The notes beneath the pieces are model-generated. The model searched no databases. It was not told the origin of the DNA and saw nothing but the letters and a program-made list of their open reading frames with translations. Below, in pieces: positions 53,147 to 61,874 of a stretch of 64,000 bases of DNA (within the stretch, counting starts at the first letter, position 1; every line of letters starts with the position of its first letter). Origin of the DNA: Vibrio atlanticus (GTDB lineage Bacteria > Pseudomonadota > Gammaproteobacteria > Enterobacterales > Vibrionaceae); the NCBI RefSeq assembly GCF_024347315.1, contig NZ_AP025460.1, positions 1,674,001-1,738,000 on the forward strand, written 5' to 3'. Made by a program: the position numbers and the translations under genes.

Positions 53147-54371
53147 ACCATTGATTGAGATTAGTGGCCTATACAAAGTGTTTGGACCAAAACCGATGTC
53201 TGTGATGAACCGAGTTCAGAGCGGCGAACACAAAGACCAGATTCTTGCTGACACGGGTCATACCGTTGGTTTGAAAGAGATTAACCTTGAGATTAACCGT
53301 GGCGAAATCTTCGTTATCATGGGGCTTTCTGGCTCGGGTAAATCGACGCTGATTCGCCATTTCAACCGTTTAATTGACCCAACGCAGGGTAAAATTATGG
53401 TCGAAGGCATTGATGTAATGAGCCTGAATACCAAGCAATTAGAAGAGTTCCGTCGTCATAAAATGTCGATGGTATTTCAGCGTTTTGGTTTAATGCCTCA
53501 TCGCACCGTGGTAGAAAACGTTGCGTACGGGTTGGAAGTACAAGGTATCAAAAAAGAAGACCGTTTAGCGAAAGCCAATGAGTGGTTAGAAACGGTGGGG
53601 TTGAAAGGTTACGGCAAGCAGTACCCTGCCCAGCTTTCTGGCGGTCAACAACAACGTGTTGGCCTTTCTAGAGCTCTGTGTACTAATGCTGAAATCTTAT
53701 TAATGGATGAAGCGTTTTCTGCGCTCGATCCTTTGATTCGAAGTGAAATGCAAGATCAACTCATTGAACTGCAAGAGAAGCTTCATAAGACGATTGTTTT
53801 CATCACCCACGATTTGGATGAAGCACTTCGTCTCGGCGACCGAATCGCGATTTTGAAAGATGGCGAGTTGGTACAACAAGGTACGCCACATGAGATTCTG
53901 CTGAATCCAGCCGATGACTATGTAGAGGCATTCGTTAAAGACGTAAACCGTGCTCGTGCATTGACCGTTGAAACCGTTATGCAGCCCCCTCTCTATCGAA
54001 TCACATCTGAAACGATTGAAGGTGCTTTGGCACAAATGAAGATGCTGAAAAATGACTACGCTTATCACGTAACGGATGAAGGCTATCAAGGTCTAGTCAC
54101 ACAAGAGAGCCTACAGGATGCAGTTGAAGATTCATCGGTGCATGACTTCAGTGAAGAGATATACGAAGAAGTCCCTGCAGTTTTGCCTGATGCGGTGATT
54201 GAAGAAGTGCTACCAGACACAATGTCTTGTGACTATTCTCTTCCGGTTGTTGATGAGGACGGTAACCTAAAAGGTGAACTAGAGAGAAGCGCTGTTGCTG
54301 ATATCTTCTCCGAAAGTAGCGAGGAAGAAGTAGAAGCCGACCCAAAGCCAAAGATTGATAAAGCTTCATAG
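53139..54371 (+). CDS. proV: Glycine betaine/proline ABC transporter ATPase ProV with CBS region
   Basis: This 410-residue ATPase has Walker A GLSGSGKST (about 61-69), signature LSGGQQQRVGLSRAL, Walker B ILLMDEAFSALD and H-loop ITHDLDE. The C-terminal third (about 275-395) contains a degenerate CBS-like pair that in this family senses ionic strength; the stretch 340-365 is acidic and Val/Leu-rich. A terminator follows. With ProX and ProW it imports compatible solutes under osmotic stress. Confidence 0.93.
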   Translation: MTKPLIEISGLYKVFGPKPMSVMNRVQSGEHKDQILADTGHTVGLKEINLEINRGEIFVIMGLSGSGKSTLIRHFNRLIDPTQGKIMVEGIDVMSLNTKQLEEFRRHKMSMVFQRFGLMPHRTVVENVAYGLEVQGIKKEDRLAKANEWLETVGLKGYGKQYPAQLSGGQQQRVGLSRALCTNAEILLMDEAFSALDPLIRSEMQDQLIELQEKLHKTIVFITHDLDEALRLGDRIAILKDGELVQQGTPHEILLNPADDYVEAFVKDVNRARALTVETVMQPPLYRITSETIEGALAQMKMLKNDYAYHVTDEGYQGLVTQESLQDAVEDSSVHDFSEEIYEEVPAVLPDAVIEEVLPDTMSCDYSLPVVDEDGNLKGELERSAVADIFSESSEEEVEADPKPKIDKAS

Positions 54372-54480
54372 TTCTACTTTTCGTTATTTAAAGTGCGGCT
54401 GTTTAAATTATCGCTATTTGGGTTATAGCTATTTTGGTTATATAGCTATTTAGATTAGCCTAAACGACTTAACCTGCTCT

Positions 54481-54517
54481 AAGACCACTGTTGTTAGTAA
54501 CTGCAGTGGTCTTTTTT
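54481..54517 (+). terminator. Terminator of proXWV
   Basis: A 10-bp perfect stem (AAGACCACTG / CAGTGGTCTT) with a 13-base loop and six T. Confidence 0.92.
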
Positions 54518-54737
54518 ATGTGTATCGGCCTCGCTTTGTCCTGCACTCTCCCCTTTAAGCTTATAAGTACCTAGGCTAATGGGTGCCTAAGTTTATATTT
54601 CATAAGAGAAAACAAATTTAAATCAGTTCGTTAGGTTTGTCACAAACATAGTGGCAATTCGGGCGAGAAGGCAATTAATTGCTTTGTTTATAAGGCAAGC
54701 AGTTGAAATTATTCTAGAAAATGACTAGAACTTAATA

Positions 54738-55001
54738 GGGGCTGTTGACCTTTCGAGCTGTGTTTTTCAGCATCTTGTGGAAAATTAATACAAGGAAGAG
54801 GCTTTGACGTGTAGCTGGCCTACATGAAAAGTCTCTAACGCAGTAGAAATGAACCACAAGGGCTGCCCGAAGGGTTCGGCTAAAATCGTTTTATGCTTTG
54901 TTGAAGAATATTTGCTTAGAATGACTAGGCTACATACTCTTCGCCGCACCTAAAACGATTTTATCTAGAACAAAACTTAACCACGAAAGGTCAACAGCCC
55001 C
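54738..55001. mobile_element. MITE-like element with perfect 18-bp terminal inverted repeats
   Basis: GGGGCTGTTGACCTTTCG at 54738-54755 and its exact reverse complement at 54984-55001 bound 264 bases with no transposase frame. Inside, a TAAAATCGTTTTA / TAAAACGATTTTA pair (near 54882-54895 and 54952-54966) can form a long hairpin. The structure fits a non-autonomous miniature element mobilised in trans. No clear target duplication is seen. It ends about 40 bases before the HPt gene, so it could carry or disturb its promoter. Confidence 0.72.
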
Positions 55002-55043
55002 TTTTACTCACGGATATTACGCTCAACAAAAGGACTTAGTTTG

Positions 55044-55448
55044 ATGAATTCCACTTTAGCGTCAGACACAGCTGCACATCTAAACTCACAAGAAGTTAGC
55101 GAGCTTGTTGATGAAAGCGTTCTAGAGCAAATGATTCGAGATACAAGTGCGGATATTATCCCGATCTTGATCGACCATTATGTCGAAGAATCACAAACAC
55201 GCTTGGTCGCCATAAAAGAGGCTGTCGCTCAGCACGACGCTCAAACACTTGAGTTCGAGGTCCACACTCTTGGCAGCACGGCGCTATCATTAGGTAATCG
55301 CCCTTTGGGTGAGTTGGCTCGCGCTTTAGAGAAGCAATGTTTAGAACAGAGTCACGATGCGGCATTTCTGCAAGTTGACGAATTACTAGAACTCGCAGAG
55401 CGTTCAATCAAAGCCTTGCTTGACAGGAAACAGGCAGGCTTCAGTTAA
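55044..55448 (+). CDS. Stand-alone HPt phosphotransfer protein
   Basis: This 134-residue helical protein is one histidine phosphotransfer domain with His74 in EVHTLGSTALSLGN. It should pass phosphate from a hybrid kinase to a receiver, most simply that of SypG encoded next. In V. fischeri an HPt domain is part of the hybrid kinase SypF in this position; here only the HPt is encoded and no kinase is linked. ATG at 55044 lies nine bases after AGGA. The gap to sypG is 222 bases. Confidence 0.87.
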   Translation: MNSTLASDTAAHLNSQEVSELVDESVLEQMIRDTSADIIPILIDHYVEESQTRLVAIKEAVAQHDAQTLEFEVHTLGSTALSLGNRPLGELARALEKQCLEQSHDAAFLQVDELLELAERSIKALLDRKQAGFS

Positions 55449-55670
55449 CTTTGGATGTTCATATAAGTATCAGATAAAAACTCAACATAGTCGTTATTAA
55501 TATAGTCGCCATAAAGATGCGAACCAGTATGAGTAGCAATGCGGGAAATTATACACACCGCGCCTTAAAAGATTGCATGCGGTAGATAACAAATACACAA
55601 GACTCGTATTGATGGTTCCATATCACTATGTTATTGATTGGTTAGGATAAAGTTTCAAAAGGAATATACA

Positions 55671-57182
55671 ATGCGCCCTAAGGTATTGTTAGTTGAAGAC
55701 TCCACCTCACTTGCTGTGCTCTACAAGCAGTACGTAAAAGACGAGCCCTACGATATTTTTCACGTCGAAACCGGCGCTGAAGCAAAAACCTTCATTGAAA
55801 GGCATATACCACAACTCGTGATTCTCGATTTAAAGTTACCGGATATGCCGGGTGAAGAAGTGTTGGATTGGATCAGTGAGAATGAAATCCCGACAGCTGT
55901 TGTTATCGCAACTGCGCACGGTTCAGTAAACATCGCGGTAGATCTCATCCAACGCGGTGCGGAAGACTTCTTAGAAAAACCCATTCAAGCCGATCGCCTT
56001 AAAACGTCAGTTCGCTTACACCTGCGCCGAGCGAAACTCGAAAACCTTGTCGATAACATGCAAAGCAAGTTCGATCGTGATCGCTTTCATAATTTCATCG
56101 GTTCTTGTCTGCCAATGCAGGCGGTTTACAAGATCATTGATTCCGTGGCACCAACGACTGCCAGCGTGTTCATCAACGGCGAAAGTGGCACGGGTAAGGA
56201 AGTGTGTGCAGAAGCCATTCATCAGGAGAGCCAGCGTAACGGTAAACCCTTCGTTGCCATTAACTGTGGCGCTATCCCTCGAGATCTAATGGAAAGTGAA
56301 ATCTTCGGTCATGTTAAAGGTGCGTTTACCGGCGCAACAACCGACCGTAAAGGCGCAGCCATGCAAGCGCATGGTGGTACCCTATTTCTCGATGAGCTTT
56401 GTGAAATGGAACTGGAGATGCAAAAGAAGCTCCTACGATTTCTGCAAACCGGTACATTTACTCCACTCGGTGGTAACCGTGAAATCAAAGTTGATGTCAG
56501 AATTATCTGTGCAACCAACCGCGACCCACTGGTTGAGGTAGAAGAAGGACGTTTTAGAGAAGATCTTTACTATCGTGTTCACGTTGTGCCTATCGAAATG
56601 CCACCGTTACGCGAACGAGGAAGTGACATTGTGACTTTGGCTAATCACTTTTTGAAACTGTATGCGAAACAAGACAAGAAAAAGTTCAAATCAATAGACA
56701 AAGAAACGCAAAATCTACTTAAACGTTATGCGTGGCCAGGCAACGTACGTCAGTTGCAAAACATCATCCGTAACATCGTGGTGTTGAACAATGAAACAAG
56801 CGTAACCAAAGACATGTTGCCGCCTCCGATTAATAAAGCAGATGCTGCTCCAACATCGAAATCAGTGACGCCTATTCGAGTCGCGGTGCCCCAACCTGCT
56901 GTTGTAGAAGATCCAGAAGCTAAGTTACCACCTATTACACCAGAAGAGTTGGAGCAATCGTCAGTTGTCCCAACTAGCAACGGTTCGATGACGCCTGTAT
57001 TCACCACAAGCGAAGGTGCTATTCGTCCAATGTGGCAAATAGAACGCGAAGCTATTCAACATGCCATCAATCATTGCGATGGGAATGTGTTAAATGCCGC
57101 CGTGTTGTTAGAGCTTAGCCCTTCTACTGTTTACCGTAAGAAACAGGCTTGGGAATCGGAAGATGAGTGCAATCAAGCCTAG
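55671..57182 (+). CDS. sypG: Sigma-54 response regulator SypG
   Basis: This 503-residue activator has a receiver domain with Asp53 (VILDLKLPDMPG), an AAA+ domain with GESGTGKE, the sigma-54 loop GAFTGA and ATNRD, a long Pro/Val-rich linker (about 390-450) and a C-terminal Fis-type helix-turn-helix (DGNVLNAAVLLELSPSTVYRKK). It should bind the TTCTCA-N3-TG sites and switch on the syp promoters. ATG at 55671 follows AAGGA. The next gene starts 20 bases before its stop. Confidence 0.92.
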   Translation: MRPKVLLVEDSTSLAVLYKQYVKDEPYDIFHVETGAEAKTFIERHIPQLVILDLKLPDMPGEEVLDWISENEIPTAVVIATAHGSVNIAVDLIQRGAEDFLEKPIQADRLKTSVRLHLRRAKLENLVDNMQSKFDRDRFHNFIGSCLPMQAVYKIIDSVAPTTASVFINGESGTGKEVCAEAIHQESQRNGKPFVAINCGAIPRDLMESEIFGHVKGAFTGATTDRKGAAMQAHGGTLFLDELCEMELEMQKKLLRFLQTGTFTPLGGNREIKVDVRIICATNRDPLVEVEEGRFREDLYYRVHVVPIEMPPLRERGSDIVTLANHFLKLYAKQDKKKFKSIDKETQNLLKRYAWPGNVRQLQNIIRNIVVLNNETSVTKDMLPPPINKADAAPTSKSVTPIRVAVPQPAVVEDPEAKLPPITPEELEQSSVVPTSNGSMTPVFTTSEGAIRPMWQIEREAIQHAINHCDGNVLNAAVLLELSPSTVYRKKQAWESEDECNQA

Positions 57183-58269
57183 CCAAGGTGTACTTACGAC
57201 TAACCTTCACGAGATTTGGCTGTTAATCGACAGCCAAACTTTTGGAGGTATAGAAACTCACGTTTTAGAGCTTGCGCAAGGCCTGATATCAGAAAGCGCT
57301 CAGTATTCAGAAGCTGTTCGAGTCGTACTTTTGACCAAGTTTACGCCTGAAGCGCTCATCGTTAAAAAATTGAAAACACTGAACATTCCTTATAGTTACC
57401 TCTCCGATTTAGCCTCATGTACTGCAGATTCAAGCGCCAATAGTGCCATACAGCTGAAACGCGCCGTCGAACATAATCAGCCTAAACTTATACACGCCCA
57501 TGGTTACAAAGCGAGTTTGGTCAGTAAGCTTATAAAGCTCCTACCGCGTCTAAACAACACAACACAAATCACCACTTTTCACGCAGGCGAAACCCCAACC
57601 GGCAAGATTTGGGTTTATGACTGGCTCGACCGTTACAGCAGCTTCCTTTCCGACCAGTCGCTTGTGGTCAGTGAGAAGATTAAAACCAAAGTACCGAGTA
57701 AAACCCATCAATTGAATAACTTTGTTAAAGTCCCAACCGAATCATCACGCTCCCATTCATCAAGTCCAATTCACATTGGTTTTGTGGGCCGATTAAGCCA
57801 TGAAAAAGCACCGGATAGATTTGTTGCATTAGCTCAACGGTTTCCCGAGGTTCAGTTTGAGGTTTTTGGTGACGGACCAGAAATGGACACGTTAGTTAAA
57901 TATCAGCCTAATAATGTCACTTTTCACGGACATCAAACGAATATGGATGCCGTTTGGAACCAAATCAACTTGTTAATCATCCCTTCTCGATTTGAAGGTC
58001 TGCCGATGGCGGCATTAGAGGCCATGATTCGTGGCATCCCCGTTCTCGCTACCTCAGTCGGTAACTTACCTCAACTCATCGAGCACGAAGTTAACGGCTA
58101 CCTCGCCAATTCAGAAACCGAATTAGAACAGCATTTATCTTTGTGGATGTCATTGACGAGTGAACGACGCGACTCTCTAAAGAATAACGCGATAGAAACC
58201 GTCAAAAACCAATACTCGCCACAAGCTGTTGTTCCGCAATTGTTGGAAATCTATAAACTCAATCGCTAA
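57163..58269 (+). CDS. sypH: Glycosyltransferase family 4 (SypH-like)
   Basis: This 368-residue cytoplasmic GT-B enzyme adds a sugar to the lipid-linked repeat unit. The acceptor side has FGGIETHVLELAQGL (near 27-41) and IHAHGYKAS. The donor side has GFVGRLSHEKAPDRFV (near 206-221), VEVFGDGPE-type VFGDGPEMD, and IPSRFEGLPMAALEAMIRGIPV with the conserved E-x7-E. It overlaps sypG by 20 bases, so regulator and enzyme are coupled. The symbol is by position in the locus; the sugar is unknown. Confidence 0.85.
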   Translation: MSAIKPSQGVLTTNLHEIWLLIDSQTFGGIETHVLELAQGLISESAQYSEAVRVVLLTKFTPEALIVKKLKTLNIPYSYLSDLASCTADSSANSAIQLKRAVEHNQPKLIHAHGYKASLVSKLIKLLPRLNNTTQITTFHAGETPTGKIWVYDWLDRYSSFLSDQSLVVSEKIKTKVPSKTHQLNNFVKVPTESSRSHSSSPIHIGFVGRLSHEKAPDRFVALAQRFPEVQFEVFGDGPEMDTLVKYQPNNVTFHGHQTNMDAVWNQINLLIIPSRFEGLPMAALEAMIRGIPVLATSVGNLPQLIEHEVNGYLANSETELEQHLSLWMSLTSERRDSLKNNAIETVKNQYSPQAVVPQLLEIYKLNR

Positions 58270-58338
58270 TACTGATCGTAGTAAATAACTGATCATTTAA
58301 GCTTTACGATTTGGGCATTCTAATCAGTACCATACTGA

Positions 58339-58352
58339 TTCTCAAAATGAAA
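58339..58352 (+). promoter_or_regulatory. SypG-type enhancer site upstream of sypL
   Basis: TTCTCAAAATGAAA fits TTCTCA-N3-TG and is centred about 106 bp upstream of the predicted start. Confidence 0.7.
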
Positions 58353-58424
58353 AACCTCACTTCAGGGATAAGCCCTACCTTAATAATCCAAATAAAATCA
58401 GTTGGTTAAATAAAATGCATAGCT

Positions 58425-58440
58425 GGCACTCGCTTTGCAA
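58425..58440 (+). promoter_or_regulatory. Sigma-54 promoter of sypL
   Basis: TGGCACTCGCTTTGCA is an almost perfect -24/-12 element. The predicted start is near 58451. Confidence 0.88.
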
Positions 58441-58508
58441 TATTTAACATCAGGCGTCACTACGCCTAAAAAATTTGCGAGCCGGTTTATTTGCGAATAG
58501 AGGTAACA

Positions 58509-59885
58509 ATGATCAACCCAGAAGCCAATAGATTACCAGTCATCATAATGATCAGCACCTTGTGTGTTGGGCTTGGTGTTGTTTGGTACTTTGTGCCTCA
58601 TCCCGCCGTTATTGTAGCGCTAGCTCTTCTGCCATTAGCCGGATTATTCGTGTTAAACAAGACATTTTGGTTAGTGTTACTGTTCGTTGTCTTTTCATTT
58701 TTCCGAATTCACGAAGCAATACCTCAACTCTATTCACTAAAAATACCGCTGATGCTCTCACTAGGCGCTCTATCAGCCCTGCTCTGGCATGCATTAATCA
58801 GTAAAGAGCTTAAAATCTTTTGGCACCCTTGCTTGAATTGGCTCGCCATATTTTGGGGTTTAGTTTTCATTGGCATTATCTTCGCGTCTAACAGGCCCAT
58901 AGCATTTGCAGAATTCAAAGGTGTTTATTGGAAAATAATCGTCATGACGCTTGCGATTACTTGGTTAGTAAACACCACGGAAAATCTTGCAAAAACCGCG
59001 ATGACGATTATTTACGCAGGCGCTTTAGTCAGTTTTATTGCCGTGTACAACTCAGTAAATGGTATTGGGCTTGTTGAAGGCTCGCGCGTAACTATTGGAC
59101 GCGATTTTGGCTCTATGTTAGGTGACCCTAACGACTTAGCACTGGTACTGATGTTCCCACTTGCCTTTACGATAAGCCAAGCCACCACATCTGGCATTTC
59201 ACGGTCCAAACGTTTAATCAGTGCCTTAGTCTGCCTGTTACTGCTTGCCGCCATTATTGCGACTCAAAGCCGTGGCGGATTACTGGGTTGTATAGCGGTG
59301 ATTGGTATTTTTGCGTGGAAACTAGTTCGTTCTAAAGTCCTGTTAATCTCCGTAGGAACCATCGCGGCCGTGGTGCTCTATTTAGTTGCTGGGATCTCAG
59401 ACAGAGCTTCTGGTGGTGCCGCTGAACAAGGTATCGATGAATCTGCGATGGGACGAATATATGCCTGGGAAGCGGCAGTAAAAATGGCAGTTGAGAATCC
59501 ACTGACTGGCGTAGGGTTGAACAACTTCTTCTCGAATTACTTCTTTTACAGTTCGCACTGGGACGGACTGAATCACGCCGTTCACAGTACGTGGTTTGGT
59601 GTGTTAGCAGAGACTGGCTTCATTGGTCTTATCATTTTTGTCTGCCTTATCGTTTCTTTGATCAAAACCTCCCGATCCACACTCACCAGATTAAAAAACT
59701 CAACTACAGAAATCGCACCTGAACTAAATTCGGTCGCCTATGCGATCTATGCAGGTCTGATTGGAACAATCGTGTCGGGTACGTTTTTGACTCAAGGCTT
59801 CAACTGGCCGATTTATATCCTCGCAGCGCTCACAGTTTGCGTCTCTAACGTATCTCAAACTGCCTGTCAAAATGAGAAAACCTAA
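58509..59885 (+). CDS. sypL: O-antigen ligase/polymerase-like protein (SypL-like)
   Basis: This 458-residue inner-membrane protein has about ten to twelve helices and a large periplasmic loop with GRIYAWEAAVKMAVENPLTGVGLNNF (about 315-340) and HAVHSTWFGVLAETG. This is the Wzy_C region of O-antigen ligases and polymerases. It likely polymerises the exported repeat units or joins them to an acceptor. ATG at 58509 follows AGAGG; the TTG at 58491 is rejected. Its own sigma-54 promoter lies upstream. The symbol is by locus position. Confidence 0.83.
   Translation: MINPEANRLPVIIMISTLCVGLGVVWYFVPHPAVIVALALLPLAGLFVLNKTFWLVLLFVVFSFFRIHEAIPQLYSLKIPLMLSLGALSALLWHALISKELKIFWHPCLNWLAIFWGLVFIGIIFASNRPIAFAEFKGVYWKIIVMTLAITWLVNTTENLAKTAMTIIYAGALVSFIAVYNSVNGIGLVEGSRVTIGRDFGSMLGDPNDLALVLMFPLAFTISQATTSGISRSKRLISALVCLLLLAAIIATQSRGGLLGCIAVIGIFAWKLVRSKVLLISVGTIAAVVLYLVAGISDRASGGAAEQGIDESAMGRIYAWEAAVKMAVENPLTGVGLNNFFSNYFFYSSHWDGLNHAVHSTWFGVLAETGFIGLIIFVCLIVSLIKTSRSTLTRLKNSTTEIAPELNSVAYAIYAGLIGTIVSGTFLTQGFNWPIYILAALTVCVSNVSQTACQNEKT
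59865..59878 (-). promoter_or_regulatory. SypG-type enhancer site upstream of sypM
   Basis: The minus strand reads TTCTCATTTTGACA, fitting TTCTCA-N3-TG. It overlaps the last codons of sypL and is about 81 bp upstream of the predicted start. Confidence 0.62.
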
Positions 59886-59926
59886 AAGCCACATTTTAAC
59901 TCGTTGAAAATATTATATTTATTAAA

Positions 59927-59942
59927 TGGCACAGTATATGAA
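59927..59942 (+). promoter_or_regulatory. Candidate weak sigma-54 promoter of sypM
   Basis: TGGCACAGTATATGAA has a consensus -24 half but GA instead of GC at -12. Position relative to the enhancer matches the other three promoters. Confidence 0.45.
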
Positions 59943-59977
59943 AGTACTTCTATATAACAAAATAGAGGATTTTCATT

Positions 59978-60763
59978 ATGACGTCAGTATCTATACATCA
60001 ATTCAAGCATTGGCTTAAGTTTCATCCCAATTCTCGAATTAGAAATGTGTTTTTCATTTTGAAAGACATCAGAAGCGCAGAGCTACCTACCCCTCAAATA
60101 CTTAATCGTTGCCTCTATCAAGCGCACAAGCTAGTGGTGAGTTTGGTTTCTGGCTTGACGCGATTCTTCTACTGGACACCGGCTTTCAAAGGTCGTGTGG
60201 CTCAATGTGGCAAGCGCCTGTATTTGTATGGTGGTCTGCCTTTCGTCAGCGGTCCGGTGCAAATTTCGATTGGCGATAACTGCCGTATCTCTGGCCACAC
60301 GACATTCTCTGGTTGTACTCAGCCACTTGAAGGCTTGGAACACCCACTATTGTCGATTGGCAACAACGTCGACATCGGTTGGCAGTCGACTATCGCTGTT
60401 GGCGGTAAAGTCGTTATCTCTGACAACGTACGTATCGCTGGCGGCGCGTTCCTATTTGGATACTCTGGTCACCCGCTAGATGCAAAACGTCGAGCGCAAG
60501 GTGAAGGTGATGACCCTCAGCAAATCGGCGACATCATTCTTGAACCTGACGTTTGGTTAGGAACCAATGTAACTGTAAAAGGCGGCGTAACCATCGGCGA
60601 AGGTGCCGTAATAGCCGCAGGCAGCGTGGTAACAAAGAATATCCCGGCCTTTGCAATCGCAGGTGGTAACCCAGCTCGAGTAGTCGGACAGATTAAATCC
60701 GTTGAAGTGACTGAATCCGATGTATTCGATTCATTAGAGACTCATGGAGGTGACCATGCGTGA
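59978..60763 (+). CDS. sypM: Left-handed beta-helix acyltransferase (SypM-like)
   Basis: This 261-residue cytoplasmic enzyme has hexapeptide repeats from about residue 85 to 240, including [37 protein letters not shown] and [11 protein letters not shown]. It probably acetylates a sugar of the polysaccharide with acetyl-CoA. AGAGGA precedes the start. It overlaps the next gene by eight bases, whose ribosome site GGAGGT lies in its last codons. Confidence 0.87.
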   Translation: MTSVSIHQFKHWLKFHPNSRIRNVFFILKDIRSAELPTPQILNRCLYQAHKLVVSLVSGLTRFFYWTPAFKGRVAQCGKRLYLYGGLPFVSGPVQISIGDNCRISGHTTFSGCTQPLEGLEHPLLSIGNNVDIGWQSTIAVGGKVVISDNVRIAGGAFLFGYSGHPLDAKRRAQGEGDDPQQIGDIILEPDVWLGTNVTVKGGVTIGEGAVIAAGSVVTKNIPAFAIAGGNPARVVGQIKSVEVTESDVFDSLETHGGDHA

Positions 60764-61874
60764 TTTAATCGTATTTGGTGAAGACTTTGGCGGCCTACCG
60801 TCATCAACTCAACATTTAGTGCGTCACCTTGCTAAGCAACACAAAGTCTTATGGGTCAACTCTATTGGCCTAAGACAACCGAAGCTGTCCGCTAAAGATG
60901 CAACACGAGCGTTCAACAAATTGTTTGGCAAAACCAAAGCCGTTACTCAAAATATGCTCGACTCTGAGGGACACGATAACATTACTATCGTTAACTTAAA
61001 GACAATCCCTGCGCCTGCTTCTCAATTTTCTAGAAAGTTGGCTCAGCAAATGATGTTGCACCAACTAAAACCAGTGATTGCAGAGCTTAATCTTAACGCG
61101 CCTATCTTATGGACTTCGCTTCCGACCGCTGTTGATTTGTGCGGACACCTAGGTGAATCAGCGGTTGTTTATTACTGCGGGGATGACTTTAGCGCACTTG
61201 CGGGCGTAGACCACAATACAGTCGCACAGCACGAATTGGAACTCATTGAAAAATCAGATTTGATCTTCGCTGCTAGTAAAAACTTGATGAACAAATTCCC
61301 TAGCGAGAAAGCCCAACTCTTACCACATGGAGTCGATGTCGGGTTATTTTCTACACCAGTACCAAGAGCACACGATTTACCAAGCAACCACCGCCCGATT
61401 GCAGGCTTTTACGGCAGCCTTTCTCAGTGGCTTGATTATGAAATGATTGATCATGTTGCGAAGGCAATGCCGGAATGGGATTTTGTTTTCATTGGTCCAA
61501 ATGAGCTTGATACGTTCATGCTGCCTAAGTTGGATAACGTACATTACCTTGGGCCTCGTCCACATCACACATTGCCAAGTTATTCACAACACTGGGATGT
61601 GAGCCTATTACCTTTCGTGGATAACGAACAGATCCGAGCATGCAGTCCATTAAAGTTGATGGAATACCTAGCCGCGGGAACTCCTATCGTGACCACCCCT
61701 TTTCCTGCGATGGTTCCTTATAAGAATCACGTTACGTCCGTTGATAATGGACAACAGATGGTCAAAGCTCTCGAGCAAAGCCGTCACCTTGAAAACTCGC
61801 CAGTATCTGTTGTCTCCAAAGACAGTTGGCAGAACCGCGGTAACTTCGTACATTGGATGTTGGAGCTATTATGA
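60756..61874 (+). CDS. sypN: Glycosyltransferase (SypN-like)
   Basis: This 372-residue GT-B protein starts with [20 protein letters not shown], has a central [11 protein letters not shown] donor-site entry (near 192-202), [15 protein letters not shown], and [17 protein letters not shown] near 302-318. The layout resembles TuaH-type transferases. ATG at 60756 is chosen because GGAGGT is four bases upstream; the ATG at 60744 precedes that site. It overlaps sypO by four bases (ATGA). The symbol is by locus position. Confidence 0.85.
   Translation: MRDLIVFGEDFGGLPSSTQHLVRHLAKQHKVLWVNSIGLRQPKLSAKDATRAFNKLFGKTKAVTQNMLDSEGHDNITIVNLKTIPAPASQFSRKLAQQMMLHQLKPVIAELNLNAPILWTSLPTAVDLCGHLGESAVVYYCGDDFSALAGVDHNTVAQHELELIEKSDLIFAASKNLMNKFPSEKAQLLPHGVDVGLFSTPVPRAHDLPSNHRPIAGFYGSLSQWLDYEMIDHVAKAMPEWDFVFIGPNELDTFMLPKLDNVHYLGPRPHHTLPSYSQHWDVSLLPFVDNEQIRACSPLKLMEYLAAGTPIVTTPFPAMVPYKNHVTSVDNGQQMVKALEQSRHLENSPVSVVSKDSWQNRGNFVHWMLELL

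Larger units (their letters stand above)
54372..55043. other. Long intergenic region between proV and the HPt gene
   Basis: These 672 bases hold imperfect GCTATTT.GGTTATA repeats (54413-54453), the proV terminator and a 264-bp inverted-repeat element, each listed or noted here. No open frame of gene quality is present. Confidence 0.7.
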
